Shown here piece after piece: positions 8,082 to 17,602 of a stretch of 64,000 bases of DNA. Under the pieces are notes generated by a model. It did not search any database and was not told where the DNA came from. It was given only the letters and a program-made list of their open reading frames with translations. A program made the position numbers and the translations under genes. This stretch comes from Tubulanus polymorphus (Eukaryota > Nemertea > Palaeonemertea > Tubulaniformes > Tubulanidae): assembly GCF_964204645.1 (NCBI RefSeq), contig NC_134027.1, forward strand, positions 15,612,485-15,676,484. Reading direction: 5' to 3'. The stretch's first letter is position 1. Every line of letters starts with the position of its first letter.

Positions 8082-9008
8082 TTATTCTTTTAATTTTACT
8101 AGATAAAATCCATTCATTAAATTTATCATCGTATCCTTTATATTTCACCAAAGAATACTTTTTTCCTTTAAGAGTTTTTGATTTCAATACTTTTTCTATT
8201 TTGTATTCTATTTCATCTTGATTTGGTACAAGTGATAATTCTTGTTCATAGAAATAACCTAATATTTCTTCATCTTTTAGATCTTCTAATTTATAAACAA
8301 AAGGTTTAGTTAATATTATCTTCTTAATTTTAAATATTTCTTCTGTAAAATTAGGGGTATAACCTTTATAAAATGTTTTTCTATATTTAGATATTCTTAC
8401 GTGTTGTCCTATTTTAAATTTAGGTTCTCCGAAATCATGTGTAACAAACGCTCCATATAAATTATTCCAAACTATTTCTGAATTATCTTCTTTTCTAGCT
8501 TGTATAGGTTTCATATTTATAGAACTATGTTTAGATTTATTATAACCTTTCACTAAATCATCTAACACATCGATATATTTATATGTTTCATTAGCAGTAA
8601 AATATTTCCACATTCTAGTTTTCAATGTTTTATTAAATCTTTCTATAATAGATGCTTTTTTATCTGAATGTGTTGAAAAATATTTCAAAATCGTTATCAG
8701 ATAATAGTTTTTTAAAATGTTTGTTATAGAATTCCTTACCTTCATCAAATTGTATCTTATCTGGAATAGCTTCTTTAAATATAGATTTAAAAGCATTTGT
8801 CACTTCTATACCAGTTTTATTTTTGATTGGAATTGACCATGCGTATCTACTGAATATGTCTATAACATTCAGTGTCCAGAAATATCCTTTGTTGTATTCC
8901 TCTAAGTTCTTCATGTCAATTAAATCTGCTTGCCATTGTTGATCAATATATGAAACCATAACTTTTCTTGTTAAATAAGTTTTATCCATTTTCTTGTGGA
9001 TTTGATTT
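8074..9008 (-). pseudogene. INT: Polinton integrase, 3' part (split by retrotransposon and frameshifted)
   Basis: Retroviral-type rve integrase: D in WQADLIDM, D in IQFDEGKEF and E in IIERFNKTL give the D,D-35-E catalytic triad. A C-terminal chromodomain follows (YKIEKVLKSKTLKGKK to WILSSKI). The family inserts Polinton DNA with a 6-bp duplication, and the chromodomain may guide target choice. Two breaks are visible: the Bel/Pao insertion at 9009, and a frameshift near 8690 between the second Asp and the Glu. The first ~63 codons lie at 15312-15501. Confidence 0.88.
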
Positions 9009-9171
9009 TGTGGATGACACTTCACACTTCTGCAATAGCAGTGGGAACAAACAGACGACAGCAGAGAGCCAGTTAAATCATATAACTTTATTCAGTAAGA
9101 CCACCAAATATGTTATGACCGCGACCGTGCACAAATAACAAAGTCAGTGAATGTCAATTCTGTCTATCACA
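9009..9171 (-). repeat. Bel/Pao 3' LTR, internally deleted (163 bp)
   Basis: Matches both ends of the 342-bp LTR at 14970-15311 but lacks about 180 bp between two TATGACC direct repeats, so the deletion was probably repeat-mediated. Terminates in TG...CA. Confidence 0.9.
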
Positions 9172-9179
9172 TCCTCCCC
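9172..9179 (-). other. Polypurine tract of Bel/Pao element
   Basis: On the minus strand GGGGAGGA lies immediately upstream of the 3' LTR, the expected place and composition for the plus-strand DNA primer. Confidence 0.7.
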
Positions 9180-9217
9180 AGCATCAGTTGATGATTATAC
9201 AGTCTATTAACAGTTAT

Positions 9218-12200
9218 TTATAAGTCCTTATCATCACACGGTAACAACACGCAGACCTTTGTTGCAGGTCTTCGATAAACTCCGGTTTTAGTTTTCAGTT
9301 CGACAGATCGTACTCGACCGTCTGCAGCAGGAAATGTTTTTGTAATTCGAGCTAACGGCCACATTCCACGGGCAACATTGTCCTCAGCGACTAGCACAAC
9401 ATCGTTCACTTTTAAGTTGCGCTGCTCCTTGGTCCATTTTCGGCGAGAAATCAGCGTAGGAATATACTCCTTGGTGAACCTCCTCCAGAAATGATCTGTG
9501 ATAATCTGCGCTTGACGCCATCTTTTCCGTTTCACCAAGTCGACATCAGTAAACACTCCTGGCGGCAAGTTGACACTACTTCTTCCAAGTAAGAAATGAT
9601 TTGGAGTCAGTGCTTCCGGTTCATTCACATCAGAGTTTACGTAGGTCAGCGGCCTACTGTTCAGCAGCGACTCAACCTCTGTGAAGATCGTGTGTAGTAC
9701 TTCATCGTTGACAGTCTGGTTTCCCAGTACAGCGTAAAGACATCTTTTAATGGACTGCACCATACGTTCCCAAATACCGCCCATATGCGGTGCGGATGGT
9801 GGCTGAAAGTACCACTCAATACCAAGTTGTGTAAGTTCGTCGGATATCTTCTGTTGATTCCATTCAGCTATGGATTCTCGAAGTTCGCGTTCACCACCTT
9901 TCAGATTGGTATCATTGTCAGAGTGGATTTTTGCAGGATGACCACGTCTAGCCATGAATCTTCTCAGCGACAGCAGAAAACTATCTGTGTCCAACTTCTC
10001 CGCTAATTCCAAATGGACAGCCCGAGTTGTTAAGCAAGTCATCGGAACACCATAACGTTTCTCGGTTTTCCGGAACCTTCTAACAGTGAAGGGTCCAAAG
10101 TAATCAATACCAGTGTTGTAGAACGGGTAGCTTCGTTCAAATCGTACAGCAGGCAAGTCGGACATCAATGGAGGTTCTGGTTTAACTCGTCTCTCCTTGC
10201 AAAGCTTGCAGTCAAACACCAACTTTCGTAGTCTCGATCTTCCTTTCGGAACCCAGTACGTTTGACGGACTTCATTTAATGTGTGCTCAACACCAGCATG
10301 AAACAGCAAATAGTGTTTATTCATCAAAACGAGTCTTGTAACTTCATGTTTCGTCGGCAACAGGATCGGGTGCTTAGCAGAATAAGCAATCGGAGCATTC
10401 TCAAGACGACCTCTTGCGCGTAGCAGACCATCATCAGTTATAACTGGTGTTAACTGCAGAATATGACTTCGTCTGGGAATGTATTTCTTCTGCTTCAAAG
10501 CTTCTATCTCTGCGGGAAACAAATTCGCTTGAACATCTTGAAGAATCAATAATTCAGCTTCCTTCAACTCCTCAGCCGTCAAGGGGCTTTTCAAAGGAGA
10601 CATCTTCTGAGTTAGTTTCTTCAAATTCTTCTGATAACGACAGATCCACGAGACAACACGTTTGTACCCCACCCAAGATGAAAATCTTGCCGGGTCAGGT
10701 AGAACTTCAGTTCCAACGACATTGATATGATACATCTGTCTTCTAACTTCTGGATCTTCATCTTGTAATTTCGGAAATTCTTCCTCACGCTGTGGCCAGT
10801 CTTCAGGCTGCGACAACAGAAAACTTGGACCGTTCAACCATTCATCATTTGCCACAAGTTCTGATGCTGAGGAACCACGGGAACATACATCTGCAGGATT
10901 CATACAACCAGGGATGTGATGCCACTGGTCTGGTTTCGACTCGTCACGGATCTCTGCAATTCTGTTGGCAATGAAGACGTGGAAACGACGACTTTCATTA
11001 GTGATATACCCCAGTACTATCAGACTATCACTCCAGTACACAGTGTCATCGGCGGCAAACGTCAGTTCTGTTTTTAAATTCTTGGCCAATCTAACAGCTA
11101 ATACCGCAGCTTGCGTTTCCATGCGTACAATTGACATCTTTTTCAGAGGAGAGACACGGACTTTAGACATCACAAACGACAGTCGGACTTCTCCAGATTC
11201 TGACACCAGTCTCAAGTATGCAACAGCACCAAATGCTTTTTCAGATGCATCGCAGAATACGTGAAGTTCTCGAGTAACAGGAATTATCGTCTGTAGACAT
11301 CTTGGAATTCGTAACTGGGTGACATTCTGCAACTGCTCCATCCATCCCTGCCACGCCACGAGTTCGGGTCCTGTCAATTCTGCATCCAAGTCGATCTTTT
11401 CACTCCATAAACGCTGTACCAGTATCTTCGCTACCAGAGTAAATGGTGCAGCAATACCAAATGGATCAAACAATGATGAAGCTTTACTCAGCAGACCACG
11501 CTTAGTAGCCGGGACATCAGTCACCTGGACTTTAACTCCAAGGGTATCTTTTTCACAATCCCACAGTACCCCGAGGGCTCGAACAGTCGGTAAACACTCA
11601 TCAGGACTGAGTGACTTGACAGCAACTTCGGAATCTGGTACACTGGCTAACAGCTCTCTTGAGTTACTTTGCCATTCTGTCAGACGGAAACCACCTTTCT
11701 TGACCATTTCTGTTACAGCAGACTGCATCTGACTTCCTGAGGCAACATCTTCTTCCGATTTTAAGAAGTCATCCATGTAGAAGTTAGACTTAACAGCCTG
11801 AGCAGCAGCTACAGAAACAGGATCATCTTCTTGGCAGTGGTCTTCAGCTGCTTTTCTCAGTGCATAGTTTGCCATCGCTGGTGAGCATTTCGCGCCAAAT
11901 ATCGTCACCATCATCTGGTAAACATCAGGACTCCGGTCAACGTTCATATCACGCCAAAGGAAACTTAATGCAGGTTGATCGTCTACGGCTACTCTGACTT
12001 GATGGTACATTTTTTCGACATCAGCCATCATCGCAACAGGATTCTCTCTAAAACGTAGCAGGATTCCTGGTAAACTCTGCAGTAAATCTGGACCAGTTAG
12101 AAGTTTGCTGTTTAATGACTTTCCTTCACAGGTGGCACCAGCATCAAAAACAACTCTCAACTTCTTCTTGTTTGGATTCACTACTGCGTGATGAGGCAGG

Positions 12201-13459
12201 AACCATCTTTTAGTGTTCGGCTTAGCAGCTTCTTCTGGACTTAGTTTACGAGCGAAACCTCGATCAACATAGTCTTTGAACGTCTTGTCATAAGCAGCAG
12301 CTCTTTCAGGGTTCCGTTGCAGACTCTTTTCGGTGGACATCAATCGCTTCATAGCCATCAGACGATTATTCGGCATCTGAACGTCATCTTCGTTCCAGAG
12401 CAGACGGGTCTGGTAACGATCTTGACCTTCTATCTTCACTGTACTCGATTTTAAGATGCTCAAGGCTCGGGCATCTTCTTTCGATTCAGAGACTGGTTTC
12501 TCGTATTTCACTCCAAAGGCTTCAGTGGACCACCATTCTTCAACCATTTTATTCAATTGGTCGTCACTGGACATCTTCTGGATAAAATGTACTCCACGAT
12601 CAGCATCAGATACCAGATTAGTCGTCAGACCGGTTAATGACCAGCCGAAATCAGTCTTCACAGCAAACGGCTGACCAGGTCGACCTTTTCTTTCATCATG
12701 CTGAACGACAGCTTCCATTACATTAGCCCCAAGAAGAACTTCCACTTGTCCACGCCCAACATCAGGTATCGGAATATCAGCCAGGTGGCACCATTTGGAT
12801 CTGTTCTTCTGTCTTAACTGCGGCATTGAGACATTCAAACGTGGTATGGACCATATTTCGTCTACTTCGATCTTCTTATCAGTAGCATCTCTTGCAAGAG
12901 GAGTCAATTCAAGTTTCAGCTTCGTGGTTGACTTCACTTCACCGCCAGACTCAAAAGTACCAAGTCGTAACATCTTCTTCTCACCACAGAGATTCAGCTG
13001 ATTTGCTAGTGCATCAGTACACAGCGACGTCTGGGACCCTGGATCCAGTAGAGCAAACGTATCTCGGGAAGCAGTTTCACCATGGACTCTCACAGGAACA
13101 ATCTGCAGTAATGTAACACCGTTGGTTTGAGTTACAGCATTCGTCTCTCTTTTTTCGGTATTAGTGAAACTGTCGACTTTTGACATCTGACCAGCGGACG
13201 AGTCATCTTGTTTAGTAGGTTGACTTCCAGGCTTCGGGTCAGCAGGCTTAGTAGAAGTTGCGTTTTTTCTTCGTCTTCTTGAGTATACAGGTTTACTACC
13301 ATGCAGCAAAGGGTGATGATTAAACTTACAACCGTCTTCATCACAGGGCTTCCGATTTCTGTCTTGATCTGTGACCCACTCGAAGGCAAGTAAAACATCT
13401 GTTATTTTCTGCAACATACACAGCTCGATCATCAACCGTCTTCTTCTTAAACACTTCAC
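9218..13459 (-). CDS. Bel/Pao Pol region: protease, RT, RNase H, integrase
   Basis: A 1,413-codon open frame. Its first ~25 residues are probably not native, because the gag frame enters by frameshift around 13350-13385. In order: a zinc-knuckle remnant; retropepsin-like domain with LLDPGSQTS (usual DSG/DTG replaced by DPG); Peptidase_A17-type region; reverse transcriptase with MADVEKMYHQV and YMDD; RNase H starting at LHVFCDASEKAFGAV; an integrase with zinc-binding N-terminus (LFHAGVEHTL, CKLCKERR) and D/D/E residues in DYFGPF, HSDNDTN and GGIWERMVQ; and an SH3-like C-terminal tail. Pol itself has no internal stop, so the insertion is fairly young. No env-like ORF follows. Confidence 0.92.
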   Translation of the reverse strand: MKCLRRRRLMIELCMLQKITDVLLAFEWVTDQDRNRKPCDEDGCKFNHHPLLHGSKPVYSRRRRKNATSTKPADPKPGSQPTKQDDSSAGQMSKVDSFTNTEKRETNAVTQTNGVTLLQIVPVRVHGETASRDTFALLDPGSQTSLCTDALANQLNLCGEKKMLRLGTFESGGEVKSTTKLKLELTPLARDATDKKIEVDEIWSIPRLNVSMPQLRQKNRSKWCHLADIPIPDVGRGQVEVLLGANVMEAVVQHDERKGRPGQPFAVKTDFGWSLTGLTTNLVSDADRGVHFIQKMSSDDQLNKMVEEWWSTEAFGVKYEKPVSESKEDARALSILKSSTVKIEGQDRYQTRLLWNEDDVQMPNNRLMAMKRLMSTEKSLQRNPERAAAYDKTFKDYVDRGFARKLSPEEAAKPNTKRWFLPHHAVVNPNKKKLRVVFDAGATCEGKSLNSKLLTGPDLLQSLPGILLRFRENPVAMMADVEKMYHQVRVAVDDQPALSFLWRDMNVDRSPDVYQMMVTIFGAKCSPAMANYALRKAAEDHCQEDDPVSVAAAQAVKSNFYMDDFLKSEEDVASGSQMQSAVTEMVKKGGFRLTEWQSNSRELLASVPDSEVAVKSLSPDECLPTVRALGVLWDCEKDTLGVKVQVTDVPATKRGLLSKASSLFDPFGIAAPFTLVAKILVQRLWSEKIDLDAELTGPELVAWQGWMEQLQNVTQLRIPRCLQTIIPVTRELHVFCDASEKAFGAVAYLRLVSESGEVRLSFVMSKVRVSPLKKMSIVRMETQAAVLAVRLAKNLKTELTFAADDTVYWSDSLIVLGYITNESRRFHVFIANRIAEIRDESKPDQWHHIPGCMNPADVCSRGSSASELVANDEWLNGPSFLLSQPEDWPQREEEFPKLQDEDPEVRRQMYHINVVGTEVLPDPARFSSWVGYKRVVSWICRYQKNLKKLTQKMSPLKSPLTAEELKEAELLILQDVQANLFPAEIEALKQKKYIPRRSHILQLTPVITDDGLLRARGRLENAPIAYSAKHPILLPTKHEVTRLVLMNKHYLLFHAGVEHTLNEVRQTYWVPKGRSRLRKLVFDCKLCKERRVKPEPPLMSDLPAVRFERSYPFYNTGIDYFGPFTVRRFRKTEKRYGVPMTCLTTRAVHLELAEKLDTDSFLLSLRRFMARRGHPAKIHSDNDTNLKGGERELRESIAEWNQQKISDELTQLGIEWYFQPPSAPHMGGIWERMVQSIKRCLYAVLGNQTVNDEVLHTIFTEVESLLNSRPLTYVNSDVNEPEALTPNHFLLGRSSVNLPPGVFTDVDLVKRKRWRQAQIITDHFWRRFTKEYIPTLISRRKWTKEQRNLKVNDVVLVAEDNVARGMWPLARITKTFPAADGRVRSVELKTKTGVYRRPATKVCVLLPCDDKDL

Positions 13460-14911
13460 AGTCCTTCAACAAGTGACGTTTTTGACAACAGGGAGAGACT
13501 TCTGGATTCACATTGACGAACATCACACCAGACTGAACTTCACCATACGACTCTTCTTGAACACCAGTAGTATGGACGGACCTTGTCACTCCAGACTTTT
13601 GTTTCGTCTTCGTCTGACCAGAGTCCGGCTTCGTCTCATCAGCATAATTCAGGCTAATTCTGACTTGAAGGGTCAACCACTCATCAAAATGCATCAAATT
13701 GGGTCTTCTCTTCTGTTGTTCTAGCTCAAAAACTTGTTTTCCCCAATCTCGGCGCAATTCAATGGGCAGCTTTTGCAGTACTCTTCTCAGATTTTCAGCG
13801 CTTGCCAAATCTCCAGCAAAATCGAGCGTATCAAGAGTCGTCACAGCTGAGTGAACAGTAGCTTGAAAATTCTCCAGGGCCGAGACATCATGAAGACCAA
13901 TGGCTGGCAAAATAAAAATCTTCTGCAGACACGCATGAACAATGTCTTCTTCTTTTCCATAACGATCTTGAAGAACTTTCAGGGCATCTCGGTACTGTCT
14001 TCCATCAAACATCATTCCAGAAATTAGCTTCTGTGCAACACCAGCAACACTTGACTGTAAATGAGTCATCTTCTCAACGTCGGTTAGGGCATGCTGTTCA
14101 TCTACCAGTGCTCTAAACAGCGACAACCATCTTGGCCATTCTGCTGTATCGCCCTTGAATGTCGGCAACTTGACTTTCGGCAGTGATTTCAGAACTCTGG
14201 CATCATGATGACGATCAGGTCTGGGTATTCTCGGCTCATCACCTCTGGGTCTGGGATGGAATCTCCAAGGATCGCCTTCATCTTCTTCATCTGGATCAGG
14301 AACAAGTGGCGGTCTTCTGGGTGCCGATGGCCTCCGGGTGTCAGAGTCTTCATCGTCAAAATCATGCATCCGGTCTGCTTCCAGCCCACTGATTCTGGAA
14401 ACCATCAACTGTGCTTGAAGGGCTGCCATCTCAGCACCATCTCTAGCCTCCTGAAGTAAACGCTGGCGATGGAGTTCCTGTTCTTGGCGTTCTTGGTCAA
14501 GTCTTCTCTCAAGCTGTTTCACCTCAAGGGCCTTCAGTTTTGCTTGGACATCAGCAGCTTTTGATGCTTCGGAACCTCTAGAAGACACCTTCGATACGCT
14601 GGACTCACCGCCCCCTCGGAAGGCTAAATAACCACGTATAGATGACACAACCTGACGTTGGCGTGTCTCTACTTCGGCAAGGTATGCGTCGGCTTCAATA
14701 ATTTCCGGTTCGGCAGTCAGCAAAGCAACCACGCCTTCATTGGTCTTCTGGACGTCTTCAACAGCAACATCAATCTCGGATATGAGCTCAATTCCCGTCG
14801 ACTTCCATTTACAGCAATGAGGTCTTCTGATTTGTTACACTTCCGTGTGAAACCAGCCTTCGCCACACCTCTGGCTCGTCTTCTCTCCTTCAAGGCAACG
14901 TCTGTAGACAT
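13341..14911 (-). pseudogene. Bel/Pao Gag region, frameshifted twice
   Basis: The start ATG at 14911 lies shortly after the primer-binding site; the first ~35 codons (RRRARGVAKAGFTRKCN) are read until a frameshift near 14800. The main Gag frame (to 13341) has a coiled-coil segment (ERRLDQERQEQELHRQRLL) and a DUF1759-like capsid region with LPTFKGDTAEWPRWLSLFRA. It ends in a partial CCHC knuckle (CFTCLRVGHRS), where a second frameshift near 13350-13385 separates it from Pol. In intact relatives Gag and Pol form one continuous frame. Confidence 0.85.
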
Positions 14912-14947
14912 TTTCCCTGCTTTCTCTCATTCATCAGTGGACAGACA

Positions 14948-14964
14948 TCCGGCTCGAGGGACCA
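14948..14964 (-). other. tRNA primer-binding site of Bel/Pao element
   Basis: The plus strand reads TCCGGCTCGAGGGACCA, a tRNA 3' end finishing in CCA, five bases inside the 5' LTR. The tRNA isoacceptor was not determined. Confidence 0.75.
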
Positions 14965-14969
14965 ATAAA

Positions 14970-15311
14970 TGTGGATGACACTTCACACTTCTGCAATAGC
15001 AGTGGGAACAAACAGACGACAGCAGAGAGCCAGTTAAATCATATAACTTTATTCAGTAAGACCACCAAATATGTTATGACCAACCATGTAAAAATCCCCC
15101 AACCTTTATACAAAAATCTAAGTCACAGTATGTAATTTCCTTTGTCCAAATAGTTCAAATTCCCTGGTTATTCATAAAACCCTCTGAATGCAAATCGGTG
15201 CATTGTATTGTGTTATAACATGCATCCAGATGAATGCAAACTATGACCATGACCATGACCGCGACTGTGCACAAATAACAAAGTCAGTGAATGTCAATTC
15301 TGTCTATCACA
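14970..15311 (-). repeat. Bel/Pao 5' LTR (342 bp)
   Basis: The full-length LTR. It shares its first ~110 and last ~50 bases with 9009-9171 and has TG...CA ends; a tract of ATGACC repeats lies at ~15240-15262. Confidence 0.9.
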
Positions 15312-15501
15312 GATATGTTGGTTGATTTTGTAACCATGATTTCAATTCACTATATTTTATACCACCATGTGGGTGCCGTACGGCGCCATCACCATTTTCA
15401 TTATCAGATTTAATTTTACCCCATAATTCTGCAACGTTAGAATATGATACTTCACTTTCTGGGTTATAATATAAATCTCTTAAATATTGTTCTTTTTTCA
15501 T
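15312..15501 (-). pseudogene. INT: Polinton integrase, 5' part
   Basis: Encodes the N-terminal ~63 residues of the integrase (KKEQYLRDLYYNPES motif, ending NQPTY), matching KEQYLRNLYYNPESSVAYSS of copy B. The continuation is at 8074-9008 on the other side of the Bel/Pao insertion. The ATG at 15501 follows the stop of the 15508-15861 gene at only 6 bp. Confidence 0.88.
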
Positions 15502-15507
15502 CTTCTT

Positions 15508-15861
15508 TTAATCCATTAATAATAATTTAGATTTAGTTTCAATGGCTTTATGATTTGACTTATTTTCTGGTATGATAGGTTTATTGTCATTGGAATCATC
15601 ATCAGATTTGAATTTTGATTTATATATTACACCGGATAATATAATAACTGTTACTAATCCAATTGTAATATATAATTTATAATTACTTCCAGCATTAGAA
15701 GAATCAGATGGATTATTATTTGAATCAATATCAGGTGATTCATTTATATCAGTTAATTTCTTTTTCTTAGCTTTTTTTAATTCTGAAGACCTTTTACCTA
15801 ATTCTCTTGCCCATTTAATTTTTTTCTCTGATCTAGCCTTTTTCTTAACTCCATCACTCAT
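15508..15861 (-). CDS. Small basic single-TM protein (117 aa), homologue of copy B 41930-42313
   Basis: A basic N-terminus with KKARSEKKIKWARELGKRSS resembles the KKPRSQKQIEWSRQLGIKSQ block of the copy B gene. A Ser/Asn/Asp linker follows, then one hydrophobic segment, YKLYITIGLVTVIILSGVIY (~residues 65-84), and a hydrophilic tail. This (K/R)-W-(S/A)-R-x-L-G motif followed by one TM is a pattern I associate with a small Polinton protein, probably a membrane-bound DNA- or core-binding component (inference). Its ATG overlaps the end of the upstream gene (ATGAGTGA), in both copies A and B. Confidence 0.7.
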   Translation of the reverse strand: MSDGVKKKARSEKKIKWARELGKRSSELKKAKKKKLTDINESPDIDSNNNPSDSSNAGSNYKLYITIGLVTVIILSGVIYKSKFKSDDDSNDNKPIIPENKSNHKAIETKSKLLLMD

Positions 15862-16456
15862 TTATTTTAGTTAATTTTTGTTCTGATTCATTTTCTGTTT
15901 CGACGTTTGGTTGTAGTACATCTGTTTCGTTCTTACCTGATTTATATTCCATAGGCTTGATGCTCGAAAATGTTATGACGCCAGTAGAAATTAATGTCAT
16001 AACCGATCCTAATTGAAATGAAGCATAACCAACCCATTATTGTAATTCAGTCATAACTAAGTAGTCATTTTTCAAATCACTATATAATTTATTTTCATCA
16101 TTAATTGGTATTAACCGGTTACATAACTTAGAATAACATTTGACAATACCATCTGAAATAGAATCATTTATTCGGGCCAATCTTGCCTCTTCATAAATCT
16201 TAAAATATTTTATTACTTTATCTGGTTTCATAGCATCTAATTCTTGAAAAGTTATTATTTTCCCGATAAACTGATTACATTTCCCGCCAGCAATTAATAA
16301 TTGAAGATGATGCTTACAATATAAATAGTATTCATAATCAATATTGTTATTAACTTGAATAGAATTAGAAACAACTGTATCTTTATTATCACTTATGCCC
16401 AAATCATCTAATATTTTTTCAATATCAATACTATTCTTACTCGATTTCTTTGACAT
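15854..16456 (-). pseudogene. Conserved Polinton protein, homologue of copy B 41392-41997, with nonsense codon
   Basis: Contains EKILDDLGIS, DYEYYLYCKHHLQLLIAGGK, FKIYEEARLARINDSIS and DLKNDYLVMTEL, all conserved in the copy B homologue. A TAA at ~16037 interrupts the frame; the reading continues in the same frame (WVGYASFQLGS, then a hydrophobic STGVITFSS) to the stop at 15854-15856. It is therefore one gene with a single nonsense substitution. Function unknown; two weak hydrophobic stretches at the C-terminus. Confidence 0.7.
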
Positions 16457-16695
16457 TTATATTAGAGAAATTTAATAAGAAAAATATTATTAGTATTCTG
16501 ATACTAGATAGTTAAAGGTAAATAATTCTAGTATTCACTACTGATACTAGCTATTTGAATTTAAAGAATTTCTATTTGAATCTATTCAAAATATAAAGTA
16601 TTCTCTTTTGAAAAGCAAGTATCAAAAATATAATAGAATTCACTAGCTAGTTGAAGTTATTGTTTTTTAAATACTTTTTATTTAAATTAGGATTT
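16457..16695. other. AT-rich intergenic stretch with ACTAG motifs
   Basis: No ORF of note. Contains several TACTAG / CTAGCTA motifs (16500-16550, 16640-16650), comparable with the AACTAG-rich spacer of copy B at 41187-41363 that also flanks the 41392-type gene. Probably a regulatory or recombination-prone spacer; nothing more can be said. Confidence 0.4.
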
Positions 16696-16790
16696 AGATT
16701 ATCTCACTACTATTGTTTATCTATAGGAGCAGTAATTATAACTGTCCAGATAAGTCATTTCGGATTCTCGATAATAAATCCTCAAACTGA
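16696..16790. other. Conserved non-coding block shared with copy B
   Basis: About 75 bases including ATCTCACTACTATTGTTTAT and TCCAGATAAGTCATTTCGGA match 42335-42405 in copy B with few changes, although the genes on its left are in inverted order. It stands at the border between the gene block and the right-end non-coding module in both copies. Could be a structured RNA or a recombination site; no family recognised. Confidence 0.55.
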
Positions 16791-16833
16791 AAATAAATTC
16801 AAAGAAACGACTGGTGGAAATACTATTTCATAA

Positions 16834-17602
16834 ACACACATATATTTTATTCTACAATCATTATCGATTTCCACATTCCAAGCCGCTCGGCAGCCGAGCG
16901 GTAAGGTATGCGTGGAATGCAGGAATCAATAAAGTATAATACAACATCTGTCACTGTGTGTGACATTAACAACAGCTGAATGACGCAATTGAAATTCCGG
17001 CAAACGTAATGCATTGAAAGCCTATACAGTATGGCTAAACTGCTACAGTCTCATGAGTTGAAATATCCATAATTTCTGATTCCACATCCTCCTATCTTCA
17101 CTTTCTTGATTCAATGGTCTTCATTTTGTTTTCTAAAAGATAAATATCTAACGTAGAATAAAACTAACTTGAAGTTGTAGATGTAAAATATTAATTACAA
17201 CACTTAAACATAACCATTTGTGGCGCATCTTACCAGGATAAGTTTTACATGTTTAACGTTTCCCAACGCCTTAATAACAACAAAAACAGTACTTACATTT
17301 ATAACTGTAAACTCCTAAAATTGTGTTTATAGAGAGAATATCCTATACGTTCCTATGCTTATGTGCTGCGCGTTTATAACTGCCAGTTATTCACTAGCTA
17401 AACACTGTCTGTGCAACAGATGTTCTTTTGTAATGTTATTGATTAATCCTTTTCAACTGAAATAGAACATTCGATCAATATTCAAATGAGGTACACCCCA
17501 TTCAACTGAATATAACGTGCGACAGATGCTTTTGTAAACAACCTAATACAATTACATATAGGCGGTTTGACATAGATCGAGAGTAACCGGTTTTCTAAGC
17601 GT
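16834..17602. other. Right-end non-coding module (copy A)
   Basis: A ~770-bp stretch with higher GC than the element genes and no coding potential. The part 17340-17540 aligns with 43180-43320 of copy B (shared GATCAATATTCAAATGA and TGTGCAACA). A strong stem-loop sits at 16884-16902 (CCGCTCGG arms), inside a longer stem formed by CATTCCA at 16875 and TGGAATG at 16914. Confidence 0.5.
16875..16920. other. Nested hairpin
   Basis: CCGCTCGG-CAG-CCGAGCGG is a perfect 8-bp palindrome with a 3-nt loop (16884-16902). Outer arms CATTCCA / TGGAATG can pair around it. This GC-rich hairpin stands out against the AT-rich surroundings. Confidence 0.75.

Larger units (their letters stand above)
9009..15311 (-). 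mobile_element. Bel/Pao LTR retrotransposon (6.3 kb)
   Basis: Flanked by LTRs (3' LTR 9009-9171, 5' LTR 14970-15311) that begin TGTGATAG and end TCCACA when read on the minus strand. Has a tRNA primer site, polypurine tract, gag and pol. The pol order protease - RT - RNase H - integrase and the Peptidase_A17-like RT with YMDD place it in Bel/Pao. It sits inside the Polinton integrase gene; the flanks GATTT and GATAT are a 5-bp target duplication with one mismatch. Its GC content is clearly higher than that of the Polinton host sequence. The shortened 3' LTR and frameshifts suggest it is no longer autonomous. Confidence 0.9.

Noticed and set aside
9785-13001. Plus-strand ORFs of 60-137 codons within the Bel/Pao element
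   Set aside because: Antisense shadows of the intact pol frame; no independent protein features.
16696-16790. Hammerhead ribozyme in the conserved block
   Set aside because: The CUGAUGA and GAAA core was not found on either strand.
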